Below, in pieces: positions 8,031 through 16,744 of a DNA stretch of 33,808 bases. The stretch is from Bacteroidales bacterium (GTDB lineage: Bacteria; Bacteroidota; Bacteroidia; Bacteroidales; WCHB1-69), in contig JAAYQB010000018.1 of assembly GCA_012519525.1 (NCBI GenBank), positions 1 to 33,808 of the forward strand, in the 5' to 3' direction. Within the stretch, counting starts at the first letter, position 1. Each line of letters begins with the position of its first letter. The notes beneath the pieces were generated by a model. The model had not been told where the DNA came from and did no database searches. It saw only the letters and a program-made list of their open reading frames with translations. The translations under genes were made by a program, and so were the position numbers.

Positions 8031-8046
8031 CAAAAATCATTCTAAG

Positions 8047-8502
8047 ATGAACAAAAATTTGTTATATATCGCTTTGCGTTGGGGGGCTATTATAGGAATA
8101 TTACAAATAATTTCTATTTGTTTGCAAGTTTATTTCTTTCAAGATGCATTATCCTCCCTTACTAAAGGAACCAAAATAGCCACTTTATTAATCTCATTTT
8201 GCTTTATCTATTGTGCTATTTATGAGTATAAAAAAACTTTTGACTCATCAAAACCTTTTCCCTTGCTGCATGCTGTTTATGTAGGAGTATTGGCATCTTT
8301 ATTTTTTACTGTTATTTTTATACTCCTTTTCTTTTTAGTTAAACTTATTGACTCTTCTAATCCCATATTCGTTATAAATGCACAATTAATAAATGATCTT
8401 CAATATCTTAATCTTTATTTTTTTGCTGTAGCTATCATTTTAGCTGTTTTTATGCAACGAAAAGAAGAAGACACGGAACATTCAAATAATGAAAATAAAT
8501 AA
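8047..8502 (+). CDS. DUF4199 family membrane protein
   Basis: This is a 151-residue integral membrane protein of unknown function. Four hydrophobic helices are visible: RWGAIIGILQIISIC, ATLLISFCFIYCAI, YVGVLASLFFTVIFILLFF and LNLYFFAVAIILAVF. A short charged tail follows. The pattern (RWG/GAIIG start, YKKTF after the second helix) fits DUF4199, a Bacteroidota family often found directly before a family 2 glycosyltransferase, as here. The open frame extends 27 codons upstream, but the promoter-like box at 8023-8030 lies within that extension. I therefore use the ATG at 8047. The next gene starts six bases after the stop. Confidence 0.75.
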   Translation: MNKNLLYIALRWGAIIGILQIISICLQVYFFQDALSSLTKGTKIATLLISFCFIYCAIYEYKKTFDSSKPFPLLHAVYVGVLASLFFTVIFILLFFLVKLIDSSNPIFVINAQLINDLQYLNLYFFAVAIILAVFMQRKEEDTEHSNNENK

Positions 8503-8508
8503 TACGCT

Positions 8509-9468
8509 ATGGATATTTCAGTTGTAATTCCTTTATTGAACGAAGAAGAATCCTTGCCCGAATTAGCGCAATGGATAAAAAAAGTAATGGACCAAAATAA
8601 TTTTTCGTATGAAATTTTATTTATTGACGATGGCAGCAGCGATAATTCGTGGAAAGTCATAGAAGACTTAGGCAAAGAAAACTCAAACATTAAAGGCATA
8701 CGTTTTCAAAGAAATTATGGAAAATCGGCAGCTTTAAATGTAGGCTTTGAAGCAACGCAAGGCAATGTTGTTATTACTATGGATGCCGATTTGCAAGACA
8801 GCCCCGATGAAATTCCGGAACTCTATAAAATGATAAAAGAAGAAGGTTACGATTTGGTTTCCGGCTGGAAAAAAGTGAGATATGATTCAAAATGGGCTAA
8901 AAACATCCCTTCAAAATTCTTCAATTGGACAACTCGCAAAATATCAAAAATCAAACTACATGATTTTAATTGCGGATTAAAAGCCTATCATTCGGATGTG
9001 GTAAAAACTATTGAGGTTTATGGTGAAATGCATCGTTATATTCCCGTCATAGCAAAATGGGCTGGTTTTCTTCGTATTGGCGAAAAAGTCGTTATTCATC
9101 AAAAAAGAAAATACGGAACAACAAAATTTGGTTGGAACCGCTTTATTAATGGATATTTGGATTTAATATCCATTATGTTTGTCTCTAAATTCGGAAAAAA
9201 ACCTATGCACTTTTTTGGCGTAGGAGGCACTTTATCTTTTTTTATAGGTTTCGTCATAACAATATGGCTCATTATTCAAAAATTAATCAATATGGCTTAC
9301 AACATACCCTACTACCGACAAGTAACCGACCAACCATTGTTTTATTTAGCACTATTAGCAATGATAATTGGTGTTCAATTGTTTCTAACAGGATTTTTAG
9401 GCGAAATGATTTCAAGAAATTCACCTGAAAGAAACAAATACATTATTCGAGCTAAAAACAACTTCTAA
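8509..9468 (+). CDS. Family 2 glycosyltransferase, polyprenyl-phosphate sugar type (DPM1/GtrB-like)
   Basis: This 319-residue membrane-associated GT2 enzyme probably transfers a sugar from a nucleotide donor to a polyprenyl phosphate lipid. The GT-A fold is clear: VVIPLLNEEESL at the N-terminus, IDDGSSD with Asp40/41, the metal-binding MDADLQDSP (Asp92, Asp94), and HRYIPV near residue 175. Two C-terminal helices (about 233-257 and 277-299) anchor it, as in GtrB/DPM-like proteins. It starts six bases after the DUF4199 gene, and its TAA shares a base with the ATG of the lipid kinase gene. The sugar and lipid cannot be told from sequence. Confidence 0.88.
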   Translation: MDISVVIPLLNEEESLPELAQWIKKVMDQNNFSYEILFIDDGSSDNSWKVIEDLGKENSNIKGIRFQRNYGKSAALNVGFEATQGNVVITMDADLQDSPDEIPELYKMIKEEGYDLVSGWKKVRYDSKWAKNIPSKFFNWTTRKISKIKLHDFNCGLKAYHSDVVKTIEVYGEMHRYIPVIAKWAGFLRIGEKVVIHQKRKYGTTKFGWNRFINGYLDLISIMFVSKFGKKPMHFFGVGGTLSFFIGFVITIWLIIQKLINMAYNIPYYRQVTDQPLFYLALLAMIIGVQLFLTGFLGEMISRNSPERNKYIIRAKNNF

Positions 9469-10433
9469 TGGAAGAAACGATTTTTTCAATAGAAGAACAT
9501 CATTGGCATGTTATTCTAAATCCCAATGCTTTATCTAAAAAAAACTTAAGCTATTTTGGCTCTATCAAACAAAAACTTAACGAATTAAAACTGACTTATA
9601 CGGCACACGTTGCCGAATCGTGCAATTCCGGAATCGAAACCGTAAAAAAACTTTGTTTACAAGGTGCAAGACACTTTATCGCTGTCGGTGGCGATGGGAC
9701 TATCAACGAGGTGATTAACGGCATATTTTATTCCGAAATCCCAAGCAAAGAAGTATATGTAGCTGTCATTCCTATTGGCACAGGCAACGATTGGGCACGC
9801 ACACACAATTATCCTGCTCACTATTTAAACGCAATGGACAAAATAAGCGAAGCTCGTTTCATACAACATGATATCGGCTTAGTTGAAACAATTAATAATA
9901 ACTCAACTACTCATAAACGTTATTTTATTAATATTGCAGGCTTTGGGTTTGATTCCGCCGTCATACGGGAAGTAAACAAAAACAAATCAAAAGTATTTTC
10001 TAAAACAGTGTATTTATTAAGTTTACTAAAAATTTTGTTTACCTATAAAGCTATCCGATTAACAATAAAAACAGCCGATACTTCTTTAACCGAAGATATA
10101 TTTACCATTGCTGTCGGAATATGCCAATACAATGGAAATGGTATGCGACAAGTTCCAACGGCAAACCCTGTAGATGGAAAATTCGATATAGCCATTATAA
10201 AAAAAATATCGCCTTTCAAAGTCATCGCCAACATCAAAAGGCTGTATGACGGTTCTCATCTGCAAGTAGTCAAAGAAGCTATAAGTTTACAATCCGACAC
10301 TGTTACTATCACAGCTACACCTCATTGTGTAGGTGAAGTTGAAGGTGAATTATTAGCGATAGGCGATTATCGCATCTCAATTTTACCATCGTCTATTAAT
10401 ATTATGTCAATGAATAAAAACTGGTGGATATGA
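9468..10433 (+). CDS. Diacylglycerol/sphingosine kinase-like lipid kinase
   Basis: This 321-residue soluble kinase of the DAGK catalytic family (LCB5/YegS/DgkB type) phosphorylates a lipid hydroxyl with ATP. The nucleotide-binding motif is VGGDGTINEVING (GGDGT at 74-78), followed by PIGTGNDWAR (about 102-111). The C-terminal beta sandwich contains GNGMRQVPTANPVDGKFDI, usual for the family. The start codon overlaps the stop of the glycosyltransferase (TAATG), and its own stop overlaps the next start (ATGA). Translation of the three genes is likely coupled. The substrate may be diacylglycerol or a Bacteroidota sphingoid base; sequence alone does not decide. Confidence 0.85.
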   Translation: MEETIFSIEEHHWHVILNPNALSKKNLSYFGSIKQKLNELKLTYTAHVAESCNSGIETVKKLCLQGARHFIAVGGDGTINEVINGIFYSEIPSKEVYVAVIPIGTGNDWARTHNYPAHYLNAMDKISEARFIQHDIGLVETINNNSTTHKRYFINIAGFGFDSAVIREVNKNKSKVFSKTVYLLSLLKILFTYKAIRLTIKTADTSLTEDIFTIAVGICQYNGNGMRQVPTANPVDGKFDIAIIKKISPFKVIANIKRLYDGSHLQVVKEAISLQSDTVTITATPHCVGEVEGELLAIGDYRISILPSSINIMSMNKNWWI

Positions 10434-11224
10434 AAAAATTTTATTTAACATTATTTTTCACTTACTTTTTAACAGTATTTTCTTTTTCTCAAAACATCAA
10501 TTTTGAAAAAGACAGTATTGCATTATTAGAAATGCAGCCCGTCAGCATAACACAATTAGAAATCCCTTATTGCAATCAGGAAGATGTTATTTCTCACACC
10601 GGATTTTCGCTCCTCTATAGCAATCAACACAAACAAGCTCATTGGGTAGCTTACCAATTGACAAAGGAAAAAACTGCCAAAGCAGTAGAAAGAGGCAGTT
10701 CGTTTCGTCCTGATCCTAAGGTCAGTACCGGAACAGCTAATAACAATGACTATAAAGGCAGCGGCTACGATAGAGGACATTTAGCCCCTGCGGCAGACAT
10801 GGCATGGTCGTCTAAAAGTATGAAATCTTCTTTTTATTACAGTAATATTAGCCCACAAGTTCCTGATTTTAATAGAGGTATTTGGAAAAAATTAGAAGCA
10901 TTAATACGTACATGGGCTACCGACAACGACACCATTTATGTTATTACAGGTCCTATTTTAGAAGAGCAATTGCCAACAATAGGGAAAAACAAAGTATCGG
11001 TTCCAGCTGCCTACTACAAAGTAATACTCGATTATACTCTTCCTACTATTAAAGCTATCGCATTTATTATTCCCAATGAAAAAAGCAATTTACCGCTTAC
11101 ACATTATGTGGTAAGTGTTGATGAAGTAGAAAAAATTACCGAAATTGATTTTTTTCACCGTCTCCCCGACGAGCAAGAAGCAATCATAGAAAGAACTGTT
11201 TGCAAATCTTTATGGTCGTGGTAG
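10430..11224 (+). CDS. Secreted DNA/RNA non-specific endonuclease (DRGH family)
   Basis: This 264-residue protein has a signal peptide (about 1-20, ending near FSFSQ) and a beta-beta-alpha metal nuclease domain. The active-site motif is YDRGHLAPAADM, with His117 as the general base. Metal-site asparagines are expected in FYYSNISPQVPDFNRGIWKKLE (Asn139, Asn148). This is the NUC1/Serratia nuclease family. It degrades DNA and RNA outside the cytoplasm, plausibly for nutrients or biofilm turnover. The ATG at 10430 overlaps the lipid kinase stop as ATGA. A GTG two codons upstream is possible but less likely. The gene ends eight bases from the convergent nadC stop. Confidence 0.88.
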   Translation: MKKFYLTLFFTYFLTVFSFSQNINFEKDSIALLEMQPVSITQLEIPYCNQEDVISHTGFSLLYSNQHKQAHWVAYQLTKEKTAKAVERGSSFRPDPKVSTGTANNNDYKGSGYDRGHLAPAADMAWSSKSMKSSFYYSNISPQVPDFNRGIWKKLEALIRTWATDNDTIYVITGPILEEQLPTIGKNKVSVPAAYYKVILDYTLPTIKAIAFIIPNEKSNLPLTHYVVSVDEVEKITEIDFFHRLPDEQEAIIERTVCKSLWSW

Positions 11225-11232
11225 TTGGTGTT

Positions 11233-12066
11233 TTAAATAGCTTTTAAACTTAAATCAAGACTTTTCGCTTTATTGGTCAATGCTCCAACCGAAATAAAAT
11301 CAACACCTGTTTTAGCATACGCTAAAATCGTTTCTTCTGTGATATTTCCGGATGCTTCTGTTTCATAACGCTTATTGACCAATGCTACAGCTTCTTTCAC
11401 TTTTTCGGGGGTAAAATTATCGAACATTATACGGAAAAATCCACCTAAACGCAAAGCTTCTTTTACTTCTTCTATGCTTCGTGTTTCAATTTCTATTTTA
11501 AGATTCAGTCCTTTTTCTTTCAGGTAATAATTGGTTTTTTCTAAGGCATTTTTCAATCCTCCTGCAAAATCAATATGATTATCTTTGAGCATAATCATAT
11601 CGTACAAACCCATACGATGATTACAGCCACCACCAATTTTTACCGCCATTTTTTCTAATATTCTAAAATTGGGCGTTGTTTTTCTTGTATCTAACAAGCG
11701 GGCTCCTGTTCCGGCAATGAGTGAATTATAATAAGCCGTTTTAGTAGCAATACCACTCATTCGCTGCATGATGTTTAAGACAAGACGCTCTGCCGTTAAA
11801 ATGGATTGTACTTTTCCACTTACAATAAATACAATATCTCCTTTTTTTATTTTTTCTCCATCGTGTATGCGAATTTCCATTTTCAAATTTTCATCCACAA
11901 TAGAAAAAACTTTTTCAGCAACCTCTACGCCTGCAATAATTCCATTTTCTTTCACTATTAATTGAGAACTCCCTATGATATTGGGTAGAATGGATAGTAA
12001 AGACGAGTGATCACAGTCTCCAACATCTTCTTGTAAAGCGTTTAGGATTATTTTCTCGATTGACAT
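11233..12066 (-). CDS. nadC: Nicotinate-nucleotide pyrophosphorylase (carboxylating), quinolinate phosphoribosyltransferase
   Basis: This 277-residue cytoplasmic enzyme of NAD synthesis converts quinolinate and PRPP to nicotinate mononucleotide, CO2 and PPi. The N-terminal open-faced domain has EDVGDCDHSS. The barrel shows MQRMSGIATKT, the substrate-binding TRKTTPNFR, and GGGCNHRMGLYDMIMLKDNH. Further motifs are KIEIETRS, IMFDNF and SGNITEETI ending FISVGALTN. Length is typical. Its start overlaps the DUF4783 gene by 19 bases, so the two are probably translated together. It converges on the nuclease gene with only eight bases between stops. Confidence 0.95.
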   Translation of the reverse strand: MSIEKIILNALQEDVGDCDHSSLLSILPNIIGSSQLIVKENGIIAGVEVAEKVFSIVDENLKMEIRIHDGEKIKKGDIVFIVSGKVQSILTAERLVLNIMQRMSGIATKTAYYNSLIAGTGARLLDTRKTTPNFRILEKMAVKIGGGCNHRMGLYDMIMLKDNHIDFAGGLKNALEKTNYYLKEKGLNLKIEIETRSIEEVKEALRLGGFFRIMFDNFTPEKVKEAVALVNKRYETEASGNITEETILAYAKTGVDFISVGALTNKAKSLDLSLKAI

Positions 12067-12482
12067 TGTTTGTTTTTCGATATTTTTAGTTCATAAATTC
12101 GTTCGCGTTTTGCAAAAGTATTATCTTTTTTAATCAGATAATATATCCTATATTTACAACCATAAATAGCAGTATAAGTGGCTATAACAAATTCAGAATT
12201 ATCTTTCGTTATTCCTTCTTGATTAATTTCAAATGCTTTAGGTGGGTTTTTAGCAAAAAAATCCGATAAAATTGATTCGGCTTGTGAACGACTATACGTA
12301 CCTTCTACGCATTCATAACACATATTGACCATTTCGTTCAAAAAAGGTGATAGTAAACTTGCTTTCCCTTTTATAAAAGCGTCTTTCACCTCTGATTTGA
12401 TAGAACTTTCCATAAAGAATATACTTCCTGTGGAAATAATAAAAACAAATAAAAGCAAAAAAGAATATTGATATCTTTTCAT
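12048..12482 (-). CDS. DUF4783 family exported protein
   Basis: This 144-residue protein has a hydrophobic N-terminal signal or anchor (about 7-24, SFLLLFVFIISTG). A small alpha+beta domain of the NTF2-like DUF4783 type follows. Recognisable parts are a VKDAFIKGKASLLSPFLNE-like helix, YSRSQAESILSDFFAKNPPKAF and a C-terminal YYLIKKDNTF. The open frame continues 16 codons upstream, but that extension lacks protein-like character. The ATG at 12482 directly precedes a normal lysine-containing signal peptide. In Bacteroidota this family is commonly next to nadC, and here the two overlap by 19 bases. Function is unknown. Confidence 0.78.
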   Translation of the reverse strand: MKRYQYSFLLLFVFIISTGSIFFMESSIKSEVKDAFIKGKASLLSPFLNEMVNMCYECVEGTYSRSQAESILSDFFAKNPPKAFEINQEGITKDNSEFVIATYTAIYGCKYRIYYLIKKDNTFAKRERIYELKISKNKQCQSRK

Positions 12483-12536
12483 AATTATTATAGCAAAATA
12501 ACATAGAAAACAATACAAAAACCAAACCAAATTTGC

Positions 12537-14303
12537 TTACTCCACTAAAAACTCTTCTTCAATTGTCCAATTTGGTTTAATATCAATAGGTTTTGAAAAA
12601 TAAATTATTTTCTCAGGTTGTTGTTTTTCCAAATATTTTCCCGTATCCCATTTATTATTACGATTGCTATCAATAATAATCCGAATTTTATATTTTCCAG
12701 CATCTAAAAACTCATATATAATCGTAGTATCGCTATTTATTGTATGTTCTTTTATAATTTCTTCTTTTTCATTAATAAGCTGAACAATATGATTATCGCT
12801 TATTGTTAATTGGTAAGAAATACGAAATTCTCCGTAATCTTTCGGAATTTTTGTTTTAAACATTACATCCATCGTGTCATTATAGGTGCCGAAATAAGAA
12901 ATAAAAACAGAATCGTTACAAAATAAACGATAATTTTTATTATATTTCCACTGATAATCAACAACTAAATTAGTGTACAAACTGTCTTCAAAATAAATAA
13001 TAGGCGATAAAGTATCATAAACATCAATTTCTACAATGGAATCGTTGTCGTTGGTATCTTTTAAAACAATTTGCCTTTTATCTTTCAGCAATTCTAACAA
13101 TTGAATTTGTTTCAAATCCACTTCTTTGACCGGATAATCAAATGTTATCAGCAAACGTTTATTGATTTCTCCTTGGTGTAAAACAGTGGGATTAAAAGTG
13201 TTGCGTTTAACATCGGTTGTATCCCTTCTTTTACGTTGAAAAGCAGCTTGTTTTTTTGCTGACGGATTAAAAGTTACGGTATCAAATACTTTATCGTTAG
13301 CCATAACTATAAAATCAATTTCCTCATTAATTGTATCTTTAAAATAGACATCTACTGTGTCTTTGGTTTTATTCAATCTCCATAAATAAGCATCGTTGCC
13401 GATGGACTGTAAAGGCAATAATTGAAATTGGTCAATAGGTGAGGAAAATATAAAGTGATGATAATTATCTTTCACTAAGGTTCTTCGTAAAAATTTTAAA
13501 GTAGTATCTTTTTCCATAAAAAGAAACAATTCTATTTTATTAGAATCAATAAATTCTTTATCAATTACTTCAACACTATCCACTAATATCATTGGAACTT
13601 CATAAGAAGTAGGAAAGGCATCGTAAAAAGCAATCTCTTCATCGGGAAGGTCGAATTGTTTATTAAAATTATTGTCTTTTAAAGCAAATATCAAAAAAGA
13701 GCGTTTTGGCAAATGATGAAATTCAAAGTTTCCTTTGCTATCGGTATAGGTGTAATAAACGGGTCTTTCAATAATAGGTGCCGAATCGTTTGTAGATTCG
13801 TATAACATAATCGCTATTTTGCTCTTAGGTTCCATTGTATAAGCATCTTTCAAAACACCTGCTAACATACACGAATCCATAGCGTTACCTGTAGAAAAAA
13901 CAAATTTATCCGACAGCAACATATTTCCTTCCGTAATATCTTTGACGGCTTCAGCTAAAATAATGGTATAAGTTGTATTGGAATCTAATTTTTCTTTAAA
14001 TTTAATTATCAATGACTTTCCCTTAATATAATAATCGGGATTTTCATTCAAGGAAGGTGTGATGATAATATTTTCGATAGGAGAAGCCAAAGAAAAATAC
14101 TCGTTGAAACGAAGCTTTATTTCTTTTCCCTTAAAATTTTTGGTGTAATTTTCGGGTTTTGTTGCTAAAATAAATGGAGGCTGAATGTCTTTATCTCCAC
14201 CTGTAAGTGTTGCATGGCTTGCACAAGAAAACACTAACACACAAGCAATTACTGTAAACGCTAACGACAATAAATAAGCTGATATTTTCTTATGGTATCT
14301 CAT
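12537..14303 (-). CDS. Ig-like (Big_5) domain lipoprotein
   Basis: This 588-residue protein has a lipoprotein signal with the lipobox ending VFSC (Cys27). It then has the ASHATLTGGDKD segment and the Big_5-type domain (about 40-130: PFILATKPENYTKNFKGKEIKLRFNE..., LDSNTTYTIILAEAVKDITEGN). A middle part (about 145-240) looks like a carboxypeptidase-regulatory beta sandwich (YTDSKGNFEFHHLPKRSFLIFALKD). The rest is beta-rich with no motif I recognise. It is a widespread Bacteroidota outer-membrane lipoprotein of unknown role. A -7 box lies only four bases before the ATG, and no other start precedes the lipobox, so the mRNA may be leaderless. Confidence 0.8.
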   Translation of the reverse strand: MRYHKKISAYLLSLAFTVIACVLVFSCASHATLTGGDKDIQPPFILATKPENYTKNFKGKEIKLRFNEYFSLASPIENIIITPSLNENPDYYIKGKSLIIKFKEKLDSNTTYTIILAEAVKDITEGNMLLSDKFVFSTGNAMDSCMLAGVLKDAYTMEPKSKIAIMLYESTNDSAPIIERPVYYTYTDSKGNFEFHHLPKRSFLIFALKDNNFNKQFDLPDEEIAFYDAFPTSYEVPMILVDSVEVIDKEFIDSNKIELFLFMEKDTTLKFLRRTLVKDNYHHFIFSSPIDQFQLLPLQSIGNDAYLWRLNKTKDTVDVYFKDTINEEIDFIVMANDKVFDTVTFNPSAKKQAAFQRKRRDTTDVKRNTFNPTVLHQGEINKRLLITFDYPVKEVDLKQIQLLELLKDKRQIVLKDTNDNDSIVEIDVYDTLSPIIYFEDSLYTNLVVDYQWKYNKNYRLFCNDSVFISYFGTYNDTMDVMFKTKIPKDYGEFRISYQLTISDNHIVQLINEKEEIIKEHTINSDTTIIYEFLDAGKYKIRIIIDSNRNNKWDTGKYLEKQQPEKIIYFSKPIDIKPNWTIEEEFLVE

Positions 14304-14307
14304 ACTG

Positions 14308-14315
14308 CAAAAATA
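14308..14315 (-). promoter_or_regulatory. -7 box immediately before the Big_5 lipoprotein start
   Basis: The minus strand reads TATTTTTG (14315-14308), matching TAnnTTTG. CAAA/TTTG candidates lie 15 bases (14331-14334) and 21 bases (14337-14340) further upstream. The predicted transcription start falls at or within a few bases of the ATG (14303). Confidence 0.5.
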
Positions 14316-14385
14316 CCTTTTTTATATGCACAAAAACAAAAAACAAATCACTATTGATTAAAAATAAAGAGAATTTTAAATTTCA

Positions 14386-14416
14386 ACAAAAAAACGCCTA
14401 CTATTCAATAGGCGTT
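14386..14416 (-). terminator. Rho-independent terminator of kbl
   Basis: AACGCCTA (14393-14400) pairs perfectly with TAGGCGTT (14409-14416) across an 8-base loop. On the minus strand the hairpin is followed by a run of seven Ts, starting 28 bases after the kbl stop. Confidence 0.85.
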
Positions 14417-14444
14417 ATCTACTTAATCACAAAAATAATCTTTT

Positions 14445-15635
14445 TTACTTGATTACTTTAAGTTCTTTTCCTATTTTAATAAAAGCATTCACAGCTTTAT
14501 CAAGATGTTCTTTTTCATGAACTGCCGAAAGTTGAACGCGTATACGTGCTTGATCTTTCGGTACTATAGGGAAACTAAATCCTATTACATAAACACCTTC
14601 TTCTAACAGTTTATCGGCAAATTGACCTGCCAAAGCTGCATCATATAACATAACCGCACAAATCGCCGATTGCGTATCTTTAATATCAAAACCTGCCGCT
14701 TTCATTTTAGCAATAAAATATTCGGTGTTAGCATGCAGTTTATCTTGCAATTCGTTGGTTTCGTCCATCATTTCAAACATGCGAACGCCGGCAGCTGCTA
14801 CCATAGGCGGAATAGAATTAGAGAACAAATAAGGACGTGAACGTTGGCGTAATATTTCAATAATTTCTTTTTTCCCTGTCGTAAAACCACCAATTGCTCC
14901 ACCAAAAGCCTTACCTAATGTTCCTGTAATGATTTCTACCTTTCCTCTACAATTATAAAGTTCAGTAACTCCTCTACCCGTCTTTCCAACTACTCCCGCC
15001 GAATGACTTTCGTCTACCATAATCATAGCTCCGTATTTTTCAGCTAATTTGATTATTTCCGTTAAAGGTGCTACATTGCCATCCATCGAAAATACGCCAT
15101 CGGTAGCTATTAATCGAAAACGGCATTTTTGAGCATCTTGCAATTGTTTTTCTAAATCAGCCATATCGGCATTTTTATAACGGAAACGTTGTGCTTTACA
15201 TAATCTTACTCCGTCAATAATAGAAGCATGATTCAACGAGTCGGATAAAATAGCGTCTTCATCTGTTAATATGGTTTCGAAAAGACCTGTATTAGCATCA
15301 AAACATGAAGCGTACAATATAGCATCTTCGGTTCCGAAAAAATTGGCTATTTTTTCTTCTAATTTTTTATGCAAATCGGAAGTTCCGCAAATAAATCGTA
15401 CCGAAGCCATTCCATAAGCTCGTTCTTTAAGCGTTTTAATGGCTGCATCAACTAACTGGGAACTATTGGCTAATCCCAAATAGTTATTGGCACAAAAATT
15501 TAAAACTTCTTTACCCGTATTGACTTTAATTTTTGAATATTGAGGCGAAACCAATATACGTTCACTTTTATAAGTTCCTGCCGCTTTAATATCTTCTATC
15601 TGGTTTTTTAAATGCTTTTGAAATTCTTTATACAT
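14445..15635 (-). CDS. kbl: Glycine C-acetyltransferase (2-amino-3-ketobutyrate CoA ligase)
   Basis: This 396-residue PLP enzyme of the alpha-oxoamine synthase family joins threonine breakdown to glycine and acetyl-CoA. The match to classical Kbl is strong: FCANNYLGLANS, GMASVRFICGTSDLHKKLE, SLNHASIIDGVRLCKA, ATDGVFSMDG, VDESHSAG and TGTLGKAFGG with Lys242 as the PLP lysine. QRSRPYLFSN and PKDQARIRVQLSA near the C-terminus are also Kbl-like. This argues against KBL-related serine palmitoyltransferase or BioF. It stands alone, with its own -7 box and a strong terminator. No tdh is adjacent. Confidence 0.94.
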   Translation of the reverse strand: MYKEFQKHLKNQIEDIKAAGTYKSERILVSPQYSKIKVNTGKEVLNFCANNYLGLANSSQLVDAAIKTLKERAYGMASVRFICGTSDLHKKLEEKIANFFGTEDAILYASCFDANTGLFETILTDEDAILSDSLNHASIIDGVRLCKAQRFRYKNADMADLEKQLQDAQKCRFRLIATDGVFSMDGNVAPLTEIIKLAEKYGAMIMVDESHSAGVVGKTGRGVTELYNCRGKVEIITGTLGKAFGGAIGGFTTGKKEIIEILRQRSRPYLFSNSIPPMVAAAGVRMFEMMDETNELQDKLHANTEYFIAKMKAAGFDIKDTQSAICAVMLYDAALAGQFADKLLEEGVYVIGFSFPIVPKDQARIRVQLSAVHEKEHLDKAVNAFIKIGKELKVIK

Positions 15636-15676
15636 ATTTATATTTTTTTAGATAAATGAGTAAAATAATCTAAATG

Positions 15677-15684
15677 CAAAAATA
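15677..15684 (-). promoter_or_regulatory. -7 box of the kbl promoter
   Basis: TATTTTTG on the minus strand matches TAnnTTTG, 41 bases before the ATG at 15635. The upstream TTTG box is not clear. Confidence 0.45.
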
Positions 15685-15775
15685 CACAAAATTTAGGTAA
15701 TAGGCATGAAAATACTTTTTTATTTTTATAAAAAAATAATCAATAAAAAACAAGAAGTGATAAACAAAAGCTAAA

Positions 15776-16723
15776 CTACTCTTTAATAAACTGTTTACTT
15801 GTAATCAATTTATCATTAACCAACACATTAATAAAATAAGAACCTTTAGCGTATTTGGCTACATTTAATTGATAGCTATCACCACTAACAATAGCTCTTT
15901 CTATTTCTTTTCCCGTATAATCATATACGAAGATTGTGGCATTGATTGCTTGTTCAAAAGATAGCTTCAAATTATCTTTTGCCGGATTAGGCGAAACAAT
16001 TATTACTGTTTCCGGCATCATTAGCTCTCTTACATTTTGTTCATAACCAAAAGCTACATCATCTATATAGAGCGTACTTCCGTCTTGTCCTTTGCACTGC
16101 ATGAGCGTTTCTATACTTGTAAAGTCATAACCTGCACTCGCAGCAAAAACAACAACTATCGAATCGGGTGTTGACTGCTGACTGTAATCAATAGAAATAT
16201 TAAACTGTGTCCAAGCATTAACATCGCTGTATATCACCATTTTTCCACCTCCTATTTTAGTTCCTCCCTTTTTTAGAAAAACCTCTATGGCTGCCGAATC
16301 GCCTTTTACTAATTGGCATTTATACCAACCTGTAAATTGCAAAGGCTTATGCGTAAATGGCTTTCCCATAATACAATCCATACCTATAAAATCGATGTGT
16401 AAAGTTGCCGCTGCTCCCGGTAAAAATAATTTTTCACCAAAAGTCATTGTGTTTGATACTAACTTCAAAGCATAATTTCCATCAATAGCATCTTCGGTAC
16501 GAAAAGCAGTTAAAGGTGCATCGCCTTGATCACCACTCAGTTCGTGTAGCTGATTCAGCGTAGAGAGAAAATAATCGTCTTTAAAATCCCAATAATCGGT
16601 TTTTCCAGGATTAGGATTGGTGAAAAATTCCCAATTTTTTTCAAAACTTCCATCCGGAAAAGTTTGTGCACATAAAGTGAAACTTGCTGTTAGGGCTAAG
16701 CCTATTAAAATATTTTTATTCAT
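15776..16723 (-). CDS. Secreted PCMD-type protein with T9SS type A sorting domain
   Basis: This 315-residue protein has a signal peptide (1-19) and a beta-sandwich domain (about 20-228) that reads like a PCMD (putative carbohydrate metabolism) domain: GSFEKNWE, TDYWDF, GNYALKLVS, FTGWYKCQLVKGDSA and GSTLYIDDVAFGYE. A type IX secretion sorting domain follows (about 240-315), with VSPNPAKDNLKLSF and YAKGSYFINVLVNDK. It should cross the outer membrane and be attached or released at the surface. It starts 21 bases after the TonB-dependent receptor stop, so the two are co-transcribed and may act together. The ligand is unknown. Confidence 0.75.
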   Translation of the reverse strand: MNKNILIGLALTASFTLCAQTFPDGSFEKNWEFFTNPNPGKTDYWDFKDDYFLSTLNQLHELSGDQGDAPLTAFRTEDAIDGNYALKLVSNTMTFGEKLFLPGAAATLHIDFIGMDCIMGKPFTHKPLQFTGWYKCQLVKGDSAAIEVFLKKGGTKIGGGKMVIYSDVNAWTQFNISIDYSQQSTPDSIVVVFAASAGYDFTSIETLMQCKGQDGSTLYIDDVAFGYEQNVRELMMPETVIIVSPNPAKDNLKLSFEQAINATIFVYDYTGKEIERAIVSGDSYQLNVAKYAKGSYFINVLVNDKLITSKQFIKE

Positions 16724-16744
16724 GACTTTTAAATTTATATTTTG

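Noticed and set aside
7966-8046. Longer N-terminus for the DUF4199 protein
   Set aside because: The extension is lysine-rich, non-homologous in appearance and contains the promoter -7 box at 8023-8030.
12483-12530. Sixteen extra N-terminal codons for the DUF4783 protein
   Set aside because: The ATG at 12482 begins a normal signal sequence; the extension would put two hydrophobic stretches in tandem.
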